The notes under the pieces: generated by a model
The model's input: only the letters and a program-made list of their open reading frames with translations
What the model was told of the DNA's origin: nothing
Databases searched by the model: none
Shown here: positions 27,963-40,600 of the stretch, in pieces
Layout: every line of letters starts with the position of its first letter
Numbering within the stretch: the stretch's first letter is position 1
Position numbers and translations under genes: made by a program
Source: Chrysomallon squamiferum
Lineage: Eukaryota > Mollusca > Gastropoda > Neomphalida > Peltospiridae
NCBI GenBank assembly: GCA_012295275.1
Contig: CM022671.1
Location: forward strand, 3,578,565 to 3,642,564
Length of the DNA stretch: 64,000 nt
Direction of reading: 5' to 3'

Positions 27963-30900
27963 ATGAAGAAAGCCAAAACATCTGTTCAGAAATCTGCGTC
28001 AGATTCTTGTCATAAAACCGAGCAGAAAGGTATGAAAATATCCAATTCAGATTCCACTGCACTTAGTTCTCAGTCAAATGCCTTGAAAACAACTTACCTG
28101 AGCAAGAGTCAGGAAAATCTTTCAAGTACAAGTTTGGTTAAGAAAAAGGTTCTACCAGACGATGGGACAAAACCCAGTACATCACAGGCATCTAAAAAGC
28201 AAAAGAGTGTCAAAAGTAATGAAAATGTAGTATTAAGAGAAAAACCAGTGGAGAAAAATATCACCTTTGTCAAACCTAAAGCCCCCAAAGCTGTTACCTC
28301 CATGAGGAAAGCATCCAGTACCCAGTCTATAGACAAAACAGGATCTACATCTTCAACAGCAAAAGGGCAGTACGCGGCTAACAAGTCTCAAGCAATGAAG
28401 CGAGCACAGAGCTCTCAAAATGTTAGTAAAGACAAGTTTACAAGAAAACGGACATCAGCACCAGCAGACGTGATGGCTTACAATGCAGAACTGCTGGCTA
28501 ACTTTGAAAAAGACAAGAAAAATCTTGAAGCCAGAATTTCCGAACTGACAAAAATAACGGAAAATCGAAAAGCTGATATTGAGATGTATAAATATGAAAT
28601 CAAAGCATTTAAGGATAAAGAGAAGGAAAATGACGATGAGTTGGATCTTCTCCGTAGTCAGAACAAAAAACTGCGTGAACAGCTTGATGAACTAGGCATC
28701 CCAATAGAACCGATAACTGATGCTGAAAAACTTTCACTGTTAAAGAAATGTGGCAGTTCATCTCGTTCAGGAGCTGGATCAGACACACACCTTCCAACAA
28801 GTTTAAGCTGTGATAGCCTGGGAAACCGATTTAGTGCTCCAGAAAAGTCAGCCTCGGTGACTCCTTCAGACACCAGCCTGTCACTGTGTGATCTCTGCGG
28901 AACACCAGATCATCCTTCAGTTCTTTCACTTGATCCGTCAAACTGGGACAAACAGAGTTGTAAGAGCAGAGACAGTGATGGACTGAGTGAAATATCAGTG
29001 GCGTGTCTCACTGAGCGGATTCTGAGGATGGAAGAAACAAACTACAGCACAACTGAAGAACTTCAGGCCACTCTTCAGGAACTTGGTGACCTGCAGGATG
29101 CTGTCAATGAATTGACAGATGAAAATGAAAGACTCACTGATGAAAAGTCTGTCCTCCTTGAATCACTGTGCACTCAGACTCAGAAGTTGTCAAATTCCCG
29201 AATTCAGGTTGAGCAGTTGAAGTGTTTAATGTTGAGTGGTAGTTTGCCAGACAAATCAGACCGCGAGGTCCATCTCCTGGATTTGCTGAAGAGTGCCCAG
29301 GAGGAGAAAGAGGAGATGATAAGGAAACAAACTGAGCTGGCTAACACACTTCATGGCTTAGAGGCAGACTTCTGTGAAAGTCAGGATGTGATTGAAGCTC
29401 TCAGAGACAAAGTGCACCTTTTGGAATGTCAGCTCAACAGTTATTCGGCTGAAAAAGATTTAAGTGATCAGCACAAAAGTGAAATGAAGGAGCTCATCAC
29501 AAGTCAGCACATTGAGTTAAATCATCTGAAGACTCTACTTGAAAATGAAAAAGCCAAATTTCAGGATCTGCAGCAGCTGCACAGGGCTGAAGATAAAACT
29601 GATTTAGAGGCTCTGCTGGTGAATGTTAGGCAGGAAAAAGCTCGGGCTGAAGAAGACTTGGCTAATGCACAGGAATGCTTGGCACATAGTCAGTGTGAAG
29701 TGGCAAAACTCAAAGAGATGGTTTCCTGTCGCGAGGAGGAAATCAAGGCAACAAAAAACAATGCCAAGTTACAGATTAGTGGCCTTGAATGTAAGGTAGA
29801 GAAACACGAATCAGACAGCAGTGAACTAAAGAGAGAAATACAGGTTCTGCATGAACACATTGACCAACTGGAACAAGACTGCGACCATTACATAGAGCAG
29901 AACAAAACATGCAATATGACCGTAGTATCACTGCAGGAGGAGCTGAAAGCTGTAAGAGATCAAAAGCTGGAGGCTGAAAACCAACTGGAAGAATTCAAGT
30001 CCAGGTACAGAAATGAGTATGAGGACTGGAGGCAATTCCAGAAAGATCTTCAGGTGGCTGTTGTCATAGCCAATGACTTTCGCACAGAAACCCAGCAGAG
30101 CATGGAGCAGATGGTATCAGAGAATAATTCCCTTAAAGACACCATTCATAATCTTGAAAACAAGTTGGCTAAACAGCATGAAGAGATTGAGATACTTAGA
30201 TGTCAGAAGGACAGCAGGAGCAAAATCCTTACTTCTGCTGAATTGAAGGGAAAAGTCCTGTCTTCAGTGGACAAGGAACTTTCTGTCCTGAGAGAAGGCC
30301 AACGACTTGATCCTAAGAGTCAAAGTCTGTCTGTGAAGACTCTGATCCAGTCACTGGAGGAACAGATTGACAAGAAGAGTGGTTGTTCGTCCCTCCACAC
30401 CAGTCACAACACCTCGCCCAGAAACTCCCTGTCCACAGACATCGATGATTCCTTCTCTGCAATGCAGGAGTTTCTCAAGTCATCACCTCAGCACAGTCCA
30501 TGTGATGCTAGTGCTACTAGTCCTCAAGCAGAGTTTCAGCTTCGTTCCTTGCTGAGGAAGACAGACAAGTCCTCACCACTCCAAAGACATAGCTCTCCTG
30601 GTTTGTGTTTTCCAGACAATCTGTCACCAGTTGATTCAAAGAAGTCATCACATTCGTTTGAAAGATCAAGTGAGCTCAAAGTGTCTCCAGCCATTTCATC
30701 CATACTTCAAAACAGAGGGACACCCAGAAGAAACAGTGGGCCCAAGTAAGATTTCATTTTGAAATTATGTTTGATATTCAGTACCCTGTGGTAGAAAATT
30801 GATTAATGTTCTACAGTTATGAATTGTAACTGCTTACAAAGAGAAGGAAATCATGACAAAAATTGTATTATTATATAGATAAAATCATTTCTTGTTTTCT

Positions 30901-32464
30901 GTTTTTATAGTGGTTATTATAAAAAAATGGACTATCCTCAGGCATGTAACTGAATATTGCCAGTTTTTGTTAAATACTATAAATATATATATTTTTTTTT
31001 GGCTTGCTCTTTTGTTTGAATAGCTCTTACAAAAATTGCCATTATTTTGGGGTTTTTCATTGTTTTTTGATTTAGCCACTCCAGTTCAGATGTGGATAGA
31101 AAAGACAGTATGAGAGATCCGCTTGCTGCTTTGGCCAAACAGTTGGGAGGTACAAAGAGAAATGCTTTACTGAAATGGTGCCAACAAAAGACTGTTGCTT
31201 ACAGTGTAAGACACTTAAACATTTAAATTGTAATTAAACCATGTATTGTATGTAAACATCGTTCAGTTGATTACATTGTAACTAAACCATGGTTCAGTTG
31301 TTTATATTGGAGTTCAACAATGATTTAATTAATTACATGGTTCATTTTATCAAAGTAACTGATTACATTATTTGTTGAAACATTGTCATAACCACATACA
31401 CACAGAGAAATTTTTCTGATTTTCTGCATTAAATTTTTTTTATTTTATCTTGAACTCTGTCATCAGACAAATGTCGATGCATTTGTCAATGATTCATCTA
31501 ACTGTATTAATTTTTAGCAGATTTTGCCCTTTGATCCTCAGATGGGTATACATCAATCCCCAAAATAGCCATATTTCCCAGAACCATGTTTGTTTCTCCT
31601 TCATGATACCAACATTGATTCCAGAATTGTGTGTGTTTTCTTGTAGGGCGTGGACATCACCAACTTCAGCAGCAGCTGGAATGACGGCTTAGCGTTTTGT
31701 GCACTCTTCCACAGCTATGTGCCTCACAAGATTCCATACAAGGAACTGACACCAGAAGACAAGGTAGTCTGTCTGTCAGTTTGTCTGTCTGGTTTTTCAC
31801 TGAAAATAGCATTCCTACTTCATTTTACCATTATTTGGATTGTTATTCATAATGATGTTTTGATTTGGAAGTCTGTCTGTCTGTATGTATATCTGTATTA
31901 ACACTGATAACAGTAATTCAGACTTACCAAATTATTTGATAGTTATTGATTTATAATGATGTTTTGATTTATTAACAATATTAACATGCTTTTATATAAA
32001 GTAAAGAAATATTTTATGCTAAGAGAGAAAAATTCTTTATTGTGTTAAATATTTTTGTTTTTTAGAAAAGAAACTTTACATTAGCATTTGAAGCTGGAGA
32101 GAGTGTTGGAATACCTTCATCCCTGGTAAGTAAATAGAAATTACAGTATCAGTAATAAAGAGAAAACTTGTTTTAACTTTGTGGCATTACTAAAACCATA
32201 AACAAAACAAATATAAAAACGTATTTTAGTCTGTTACGTGATGATTGATAAATAGAAAACGTACCACTGGTAAATCTTTAATTCTTTTTTTTTTTCCTTG
32301 TTAAAAAAGGAAATCAGATTATTAAAAAAAAATGGTTTATAACTTCATTTCAGAACATAAAAGACATGATCTGCATGGAGCGACCCGAATGGCAGGCTGT
32401 GATGAACTACTGTACAGCCATTTACAAACACTTCGAAGTGGACGGTCACAACGAGTCGCGGTAA
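27963..32464 (+). CDS. SPECC1L: Cytospin (SPECC1/SPECC1L) orthologue, complete 1066-aa CDS
   Basis: Five coding exons join in frame: 27963-30745, 31076-31205, 31647-31763, 32066-32125 and 32354-32464 (TAA at 32462). The length fits human SPECC1 and SPECC1L (about 1070-1120 residues). Residues 1-165 are Ser/Lys-rich and probably disordered. A short coiled coil covers about 170-245 and a long one about 345-790. A Ser-rich linker follows. The C-terminal calponin-homology domain (about 950-1060) has [33 protein letters not shown] and [18 protein letters not shown]-like blocks (read KRNFTLAF here). In vertebrates the family links actin and microtubules and stabilises adherens junctions (established knowledge). 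ATG 27963 lies 8 bp after an acceptor (TTTATTTTAG), so a noncoding first exon is upstream. The open frame after exon 1 stops at once (GTAAG read-through), supporting the splice. SPECC1 versus SPECC1L cannot be separated; invertebrates usually have one gene. Confidence 0.93.
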
Positions 32465-32690
32465 ACTTGACCAGCACACTGACCCCCTCCAGCAGGGAGA
32501 ACTGACCAGCTTACTGACTCGTCCTGTGAGAACTGACCAGTGTGACCAGCAAGAACTGACCACATCTCTGTCTTTCATGATGTTACTCTCTGTCATACCT
32601 CTCTGATCTCATTTTTTATCATTCTTTGTCAGCATTCTTCATCTTGCAAAAACTGAGGTATGTGTTGACTATCACCAAGTCATTGCCACT
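32465..32690 (+). other. Start of the cytospin 3' UTR with short GAACTGACCAG repeats
   Basis: Directly after the stop codon the words CTGACCAG, GAACTGACCAG and CTTACTGACTC recur within 90 bp. The segment is moderately GC-rich compared with the rest. It leads into the hairpin satellite. Confidence 0.5.
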
Positions 32691-34235
32691 GAAGTGAGCA
32701 GTCACTTGCTCACCATGATCACACCCCCAACTCACTTGTGACCTGATTTAAGTGAGTGGTTGTGATCAGTTAAAACATAATGTCAGTTTCTGCTTAAATG
32801 CAACCTCAGTGAAGTGAGCAATCAACTGCTCACCAGTCATCAGTTCATGCTTAAATACATCATTGAAATGAGTAGTTGATTACTCACAAGTCATCAGTTT
32901 CTTCTTAAATACATGCATTGACGTGAGCAGTCAATTGCTCACCAGTCATAAGTTCATGCTTAAATACATCATTGAAATGAGTAGTTGATTACTCACAAGT
33001 CATCAGTTTCTCCTTAAATACATGTATTGAAGTGAGCAGTCAATTGCTCACCAGTCATAAGTTCATGCTTAAATACATCATTGAAATGAGTAGTTGATTA
33101 CTCACAAGTATTCAGTTTCTTAAATACGTATTGAAGTGAGCAGTCAACTGCTCACCAGTCATAAGTTCATGCTTAAATACATCAGTGAAATCAGTAGTTG
33201 ATTACTCACAAGTCATCAGTTTCTTCTTGAAGTGAGCAATCAATTGCTCACCTGTCATCAATGTCTGCTTCAGTGCAATCACAGTGAAGTGAGCAGTTAT
33301 CTGCTCACCAGTCATAAGTTCATGCTTAAATACATCATTGAAATGAGTAGTTGATTACTCACAAGTCATCAGTTTCTTCTTGAATACACGTATTGAAGTG
33401 AGCAGTCAATTGCTCACCAGTCATCAGTTCATGCTTAAATACATCATTGAAATGAGTAGTTGATTACTCACAAGTCATCAGTTTCTTCTTGAATACACAT
33501 TAAAGTGAGCAGTCAATTGCTCACCAGTCATCAGTTCATGCTTAAATACATCATTGAAATGAGTAGTTGATTACTCACAAGTCATCAGTTTCTTCTTGAA
33601 TACACATTGAAGTGAGCAGTCAATTGCTCACCAGTCACCAGTTCATGCTTAAATACAACATTGAAATGAGTAGTTGATTACTCACAAGTATTCAGTTTCT
33701 TCTTAAATACACGTATTGAAGTGAGCAGTCAATTGCTCACCAGTCATAAGTTCATGCTTAAATACATCATTGAAATGAGTAGTTGATTACTCACAAGTCA
33801 TCAGTTTCTTCTTGAATACACCAGTCAATTGCTCACCAGTCATAAGTTCATGCTTAAATACAACATCAGTGGAATGAGTAGTTGATTACTCACAAGTCAT
33901 CATTTTCTTCTTAAATACACATTGAAGTGAGCAGTCAATTGCTCACCTGTCATAAGTTCATGCTTAAATACAACATCAGTGGAATGAGTAGTTGATTACT
34001 CACAAGTCATCATTTTCTTCTTAAATACACATTGAAGTGAGCAGTCAATTGCTCACCTGTCATCAGTGTCTGCTTCAGTGCAATCACAGTGAAGTGAGCA
34101 GTTATCTGCTCACCAGTCACAAGTTTCCTCTTAAATACAACTACAATAAAGTGAACAATTACTCACTAATCATTTATTTGTGCTTAAATACAACCACGTT
34201 GAAGTGAGCAGTTGATTACTCACAAGCTGTTTTAT
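32690..34235. repeat. Hairpin satellite: ~108-bp higher-order units built of two ~54-bp half-units
   Basis: About 13 units lie in tandem (for example starts at 32923, 33032 and 33136). Each unit has half A, starting GTGAGCAGTCAATTGCTCAC, and half B, starting ATGAGTAGTTGATTACTCAC. Both halves then continue with AGTCAT, AGTT, CTTAAATACA and ATTGAA, so they derive from one 54-bp ancestor. In half A the stem is GTGAGCA/TGCTCAC; in half B it is TGAGTA/TACTCA, each with a 6-nt loop. Some units lack parts (near 33220, 33820). Probably transcribed within the cytospin 3' UTR if the distal poly(A) site near 37250 is used. Confidence 0.9.
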
Positions 34236-34730
34236 CTTGTGTATCATAGTTTCATCTGTTTCTTCTTCAGGCACAGATGCTAAAAAACTCAACCACACAA
34301 TATTTACTGATGGCTTTTGTTCTGTTTTTATAAAGAAAATACTTCAGATATTCATATTTATTTATGTTCACCAGCTTTAACAGTTGAACTGTTCTGTGTC
34401 TGAATTGTTAGTAACTGTGTACTTTAACTCCTGATAAAAAGTCTTGCATTGCTTGCTGTTAGAATTATTGTTATATCATTGTATGCAAGTAAAATGAATA
34501 TAAAAATGACATTAACTACAGAACGTCATTTTTCCTAAGTCAATTAAAGTTTCTGCTCCTTTTACATTTATTTTTAAAACCCTCACTCCAACCTTTTTTA
34601 TTTTTAATAATTATATATTTTTTTGTTAAACTTTTTCCACCAATTTTTTAAAATTGTAACTTACAACTGCAGCTGTCTTTTTCTATCCATGACTGCCCAT
34701 CTTTTGGTTTGTCATCTAACTTTAGAAATA

Positions 34731-34977
34731 CAGGTATTGAACCTTTTATCCAGCAAGCATGAAGTAGACTAGATTTCTTGATATAAAATACATTTTTAAT
34801 TAAAATATTTTTAGGAAAAAAACAAGAGCTTGAAAAGTAAAGAATGAAACTGAATTTAACAGACACAAATTAAATTTTTATTTAAAATATTTAAAAAAAG
34901 ACAGAAAACCTAATTCAAAAGTAGCCATTTTGATTAATTGCCAGATTTCTGGAAGCTGGATAAATGATTTGTACCTG
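34731..34977. mobile_element. Pogo/Tigger-like MITE, 247 bp, with TA target duplication
   Basis: Ends are CAGGTATTGAACCTTTTATCC (first bases) and, reading the right end in reverse complement, CAGGTACAAATCATTTATCC. Both flanks are TA (34729-34730 and 34978-34979), as expected for pogo/Tc1 insertion. The terminal words resemble those of the element at 6283-6553, so the two may share a family. The interior is AT-rich and noncoding. Confidence 0.65.
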
Positions 34978-35641
34978 TATAATAAACCAACCCAATGACA
35001 CTTTCATATATAACAGGAAAAATGAATATAAATATATATTACCAAACAGCAATTCAAAATTTCAGTCACTAGAAAGGACAAATAACACTGATATACATTT
35101 CAACTTAAATGTACAGAAGGATACAGAATGGTGGCTAAATTTCAGTTATTAAAGGTAACAAAGTGGTGATGAAATTTCAGTTACTCAAGGTATAAAGTTG
35201 TGACTAAACTAGTCATCAGTTTAGTCAGGTATTTATTGTAAAAATATTTAAGATAAGTTAAGACTTGAAAAGGAATAAGTTTCCAATTGTTGATTTTGTT
35301 TTATTATCCCCATATACTTGCCCAATTATTACAATCCCCATATACTTATTATTCATGATTTTTGTTTTTTAATATCTTTTTAACCACTTTTTAAACCATT
35401 TCTTATATACGTGTATATCTTTATCTGTTGACTTTTAAAAAAGAAGTATGTTTTTGCTCAATACCTTATTATTTGTTTTGCCAGTTTAATTTTTAACAGT
35501 ATTTGTTTTGTACCAAATGACTGTGTTTGATATATATTCATTTATCACTTTATACTCAAGCTTGTAAGTTTATTCTTATATGGCTTTAGTCTCCAGTGTG
35601 CATAAACATTAATAAACGATGTGTTACACCCCACAGAAGGA

Positions 35642-35793
35642 TTAGCCTCATTCTGAATGGGGCAGTGCCCATTAATGGAATATAAAACATCACTTCTTAG
35701 GACATCCTGATTTCGAATTTTCAAACTTGTTAATAAGAATAATATTTAAAAGAAGAATTTGGTGAATATATGCCCCATTTGGAATGAGACTAC
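35642..35793. mobile_element. Small MITE-like element with ~20-bp inverted ends
   Basis: GCCTCATTCTGAATGGGGCA (35645-35664) pairs with TGCCCCATTTGGAATGAGAC (35771-35790), 16 of 20 positions matching. The ends lie about 145 bp apart outside to outside. There is no coding content. It could also be a simple long inverted repeat in the cytospin 3' region. Confidence 0.5.
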
Positions 35794-36110
35794 TAAAAAT
35801 TGTTACAAACTATACTATGATCTAGTATGATATAGTAAAATGCACACAAATGTAGTATATTTGTTTCAGTTAGCTTGGATAGTTTGTTATTTTACACACA
35901 ATGCTATGAGCTTGAACATGAAATGAAAATTAGATGTAGAAGCATTATGGCTGTAGATTTAGGTACACAAATATGTGGATTTGTGTTTGTCAGATTTGTT
36001 TGTGATGGCTACTCAAGGGATCAAATAAAGGTAATTGTCATACATGTAGATAAATCAGTAAAATGTATTTTGAGCTGACTTTCCTAGGCCAGTATTTTGC
36101 ATGTTTGATA

Positions 36111-36113
<3 letters not shown>

Positions 36114-36149
<36 letters not shown>

Positions 36150-36152
36150 CGT
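36114..36152. repeat. (GT)n microsatellite
   Basis: About 15 GT units followed by GC-containing variants (GTGCGTGC). Confidence 0.9.
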
Positions 36153-36935
36153 GCAAATTTACATAAGTGAAGTTTACCAAATTAAAGACATCAATTTTGA
36201 CGAAGCACAAGTTTTGGGGTTACATAATTATTATTATGTTATGATAATGACTTGATTTTGATCGAAATATTGAAAGTGTATGAATTTGTGTGAATTGTGT
36301 AAACAGCTCTTTTATCCAGTATCAATAAAATAAATATATTTTTAATGATATATTTTAGAATAAGCATGTACAAACTGTAATAGATTCTTTGATGACTGTC
36401 ATCAAATTATTTTTTTTTTTAAATATGAATAAATCTAAAATGATGCGAAGGAAGATATATTACATTCTGTAAGTTTTTAATTCTGTGAATCAATATCAGT
36501 GTAGTGATAGTAAACACATTGTTGTTGTTATTATTATTATTATTATTGATACAGTGAAAAATATATTTTATTTTGTAATTCAAGTTCAATGGTGCTGTCT
36601 GTTTACACTGTACAGAATTATTCTTCCAAACTTGTTTTTCTTTTATTCATCTTTTTAATCAAGCATTTGTTAGTTTGAAGTGATGAATTTATTACATTGA
36701 CTAGGTGTCTGAAACAGGCATCACTTTGTTGAATATCATCAGAATTAATATTAATAATTAATGGGTGACAGAAACTTACATATTATGCCTGTATTAATAT
36801 TATGGCTAAAAGGTATATGAAAAAATCAGTAATATTAAGGTCCATAGGTGACTTGAAAAGTATGACAGTAATATTGCATTTAATGGTAAACAACCTGCAG
36901 TTTAATATTGTTAATAACCAGTAATAATTATTGTT

Positions 36936-37096
36936 AATGGGTGACTATAACTTAACTAATTTGGTTAAAGGGTGACTATCACTTATCTAATTTGATTAAT
37001 GGGTGACTGTGACTTAACTATTTTGGTTATTGAGTGACTATGACTTAACTGTTTTAGTTAAATGGTGACGATCACTTAACTTTATAGTTAAAGGGA
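36936..37096. repeat. 31-bp minisatellite
   Basis: GTGAC recurs at 36941, 36972, 37003, 37034 and 37065, exactly 31 bp apart. Units read GGGTGACTATGACTTAACTA then TTTTGGTTAA with changes. Similar words (GGGTGACAG at 36762, GGTGACTTG at 36847) suggest older diverged copies to the left. Confidence 0.88.
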
Positions 37097-37247
37097 TTTA
37101 ATTATCATAACTACCATGTATATACGAAGAGCTTTTGACAGTATTATTATTTTATCAGTGTATTTTTTAAATTATTACTTTAAGTACGATGTATTTTCCG
37201 TTTGTTTTGATTTTTTGGTGCGTACGTTTTAACTGTTCTCGAAGAGA

Positions 37248-37263
37248 AATAAAACTGAATAAA
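37248..37263 (+). promoter_or_regulatory. Tandem AATAAA, candidate distal poly(A) site of the cytospin gene
   Basis: AATAAA occurs at 37248-37253 and 37258-37263. It is followed by GTTTCCTGTTTTGTTCG and long T runs, a good downstream element. Use of this site would give a 3' UTR of about 4.8 kb including the hairpin satellite. Closer AATAAA words exist (for example near 35613), so usage is unproven. Confidence 0.35.
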
Positions 37264-37888
37264 ACTTTGATTTATGTTTCCTGTTTTGTTCGTTGTTTTT
37301 TTTTTTTTCATCTATTTTTTTTTTTTTTTTGTCATGTTTTCTGTTAAATACTAAAAAAATGTCATTATAAAAAAAAAAAAGTCGCTATTCTTCAGGTTAT
37401 TGCAGAAATCAGTAATGTCCAAAAATATCTGTCTGTCTATCTATCTGTATGTATGTATGTGTGTAGGTATATATATATATATATATAATAGATTCTAGAC
37501 ACGCTTAAGTAACTGGTACTCGTGGGTTTTGTTTACGCATATGTGGATACACCTACATATTAAAAGACATATCTTCTCCACGAATATACTACAAAGTCAG
37601 TAATATATCAGATTATCTGGTACCAAATGACACGTTAAATTGCCCGTTTCCCTCGCCGGAACGGGACAGTAAAAAAGAAAATACGTTATTGAACGGGTTT
37701 GATTTCTACCGCCTGACTGCGCATTACACTCGTCTTTACTTACACAGATAACAACCAGAGTCATTACTGGTCTGGACTGTGAATAGCTAGATAAACAGTC
37801 AACATGTTTACATTGAAGAATATGTACCCTTAGTCTTAAGTCGAGCAGAAAGATGATAATTGGCGGCGGATCAAGAATATCGTTCAGA

Positions 37889-37893
<5 letters not shown>

Positions 37894-37933
<40 letters not shown>

Positions 37934-38280
37934 ATGCATATCTGAGAAAGACTTGTCTGTTTTACACAATAGAGGGCAGCATATCAATAATAATAATAAT
38001 AATAATAATAAATAATAATAATAAATACATTTTAATTTTTGGTTTGTTAAATTCCACCCATCTATCCATCCATATATATATATATACGTACGTATATACA
38101 TACACATAGATAAATATACACACATACATATCATACATGACTAATATTTTTTTTTAATTATTATTATTATGTATACATATACATGCATATATATGCATAT
38201 ATATATATATATATAATAATAAAAAACAAAAATGTGTTTTTCTGTATATATGTGTGTGTGTGTGTGTATGTATGTATGTG

Positions 38281-38312
<32 letters not shown>

Positions 38313-38420
38313 TATATATACGTATATACATACACATTGATAAATATACATACATATATACATACACATGCACACTGACATACACACACACATTTATACA
38401 AACATGCATACGTACACAGT
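37894..38420. repeat. Microsatellite block: (GA)n, (AAT)n, TA/CATA/CA mixtures
   Basis: (GA)n at 37894-37930, (AAT)n at 37985-38030, then alternating TA, CATA and CA stretches from 38070 to 38420. The open frames here (rich in Tyr/Ile/His/Thr) are only translations of the repeats. Confidence 0.9.
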
Positions 38421-39399
38421 TCTTTTTGCATACGATTCATATACAAATGTACGTTTCTTATCTATGAACAAAATAGAGTCGATACTATCGCAACACAGTC
38501 TTAACAAATACAAATGCATAACTACACACAAAACGTAAAACGTTTCCATTAGTATCATGTATTTATTTCGTAACAGAGAGATCGATCGGTAGACAGCATG
38601 ATTACAATACTCGGGTTTATGGACAGGCATACGGATGGATGAATTGTTTCATCAACCACTGAAAAACAATAAAATATTTCTTTGTATTTTCGACTGTTGT
38701 TTTGTCAAAAGGCTTTCAAAACATGTTAGTCATAAACAGGAGTTAATGAAAAATGTCGAAGTTAAAAAGGCTCTCCTGGACATTTTAGTTATTATCAGGA
38801 GAAAATATCGTAATAATCCTCACTTGATTAACGTTATTGTGTAGAGTTTTATTTCGTATATAAATTAACTGATAATTCTAAGACACAAAATGATATGAAG
38901 GATTTAGATCTTTTTTGAAGGAATTTTATGATTATAGCCATTCTGTGTAAAACATGATTAAAATATTATGTCGTTATTACTCAGGAATTGTTCACTGTAT
39001 GAGTTACAATTATCCTGCTCACTGTAAAAGAAAACACGTAATTGACAAGTAATTGTAAATATTTAGATATTGCTAGATTTACAGCGAAAATAAAACCGAT
39101 CCTTGGCTGTGTTATAATTAAAATGATCTTCATAGAACATTAGACACAGACATCAAAGTGATTTATGGGGTAGAAAAATAAACATTAAACTTATTAACTG
39201 GTAAACAGAGATACTTTAAAACTGTTTTAAAGAAATGATTACGTAAAGATAAGCCAGCATTAAATATTATGCACAGGTAAGTTAACAGGTAGACCAACAA
39301 TGCTACTGTCATGTTATCAGTAGCAAACACGAGTAAATAAACACATTTAACTGATTTCGATAGTTCACGTGTAATTAACTAATCACTGTTCAAACAAAA

Positions 39400-40600
39400 G
39401 GCACGTTTTTCAATATTCCAATACGATAATCAATATTTCACAAGTAGATCAACATTTCACGAGAGAGTCAGTACTTAACAACATAACAATGAATAATTTA
39501 CAATAAAACGTTAGTATTCCAAAACGACAATCAATATTTCACTAGTCAGTCAGTATTTCATAAAACAGTCAATATTTAACAATAAGTCAACTGATAGTTT
39601 ACAATAAATCGTCAGTATTCCGATACGATGATCTATATTTCACAAGTCAAACAGTATTTTGTAATGTCTATTCATTACTTAAAATTATCTCAGTCAATAA
39701 TTCACAAAAAACCATCAACATTTCACAATATGTCAGTTAATAATTCACAATAATCATCAACATTTCACAATGTCAATACGTTATTCAGTATCATTATTTC
39801 GCAAAGTGCTAATCAATGTTTTCAGTAAATCATCAATATTTCACAACACGCCAGTAAATTTGTATCAATAAATAATCAGTAATTCACAATAAAATCATAA
39901 ATCAGTAAAATTTTCACACTGACACAGCAAATGAGTCCGCTCTCCACAAACAGTAAATCACTATTTCACAACAGAGTAATCAATATTTCACAGTAAAAAA
40001 GATCGATACGTTGTTTCAGTCAGTGTTTTAGTGAGCTACGTCAGTATTTCACAGTAAGTCAATCAGTATATTTCATAATACGTCGCTGAGCGTATGTCAT
40101 ATATAAAATCAAATATTTCTTCATAAGTGAGGATATTTTTCCGAATTAATTAGTCATTATTTCAGAGTAACCCAAAGGTTCACAATAAATAAGTCAAAAT
40201 GCATTATTATCTTGAAAATAAGCCAGCCACAATTAAGTCAGTCACTATTTCAGAACAAAACATCAGCGTCAAATTAGTCACCTTTCACAAAACGTCAGAT
40301 ACGTTTTTCACAATAAATCAACACTTCACAATCAATAAACGAATAATATTTCACAAATCGTAAATCAGTCGCTTTTTAATAATTATTAAAACAAAAACAA
40401 AAAAACTTTTTTCAAAGGAAAACAGTAGTAGTCTAGTCATTATTCCACAAAAAGTCAATTTCTTATATTCAAGGTTATATAGTTAATCACAGTTTCACAG
40501 TAAGTCACTGTTTCAGAATGAATAAATTTTTCACGTTATGTCAATACTTTAGAGTTACTTTTTCGCATTTTGTCAATATTTTGCGGTCAGTCCCCCAGTT
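39400..40600. repeat. Degenerate array around the word TCAATATTTCACAA
   Basis: Words such as AATCAATATTTCAC, GTCAGTATTTCA, TCAACATTTCAC and TCACAATAA recur dozens of times at irregular spacing. This looks like an old tandem repeat of roughly 20-60-bp units that has drifted. No coding exon is visible. Confidence 0.7.

Noticed and set aside
32690-34235. Coding repeat protein
   Set aside because: Both half-units contain stops in several frames and unit lengths vary by non-multiples of three.
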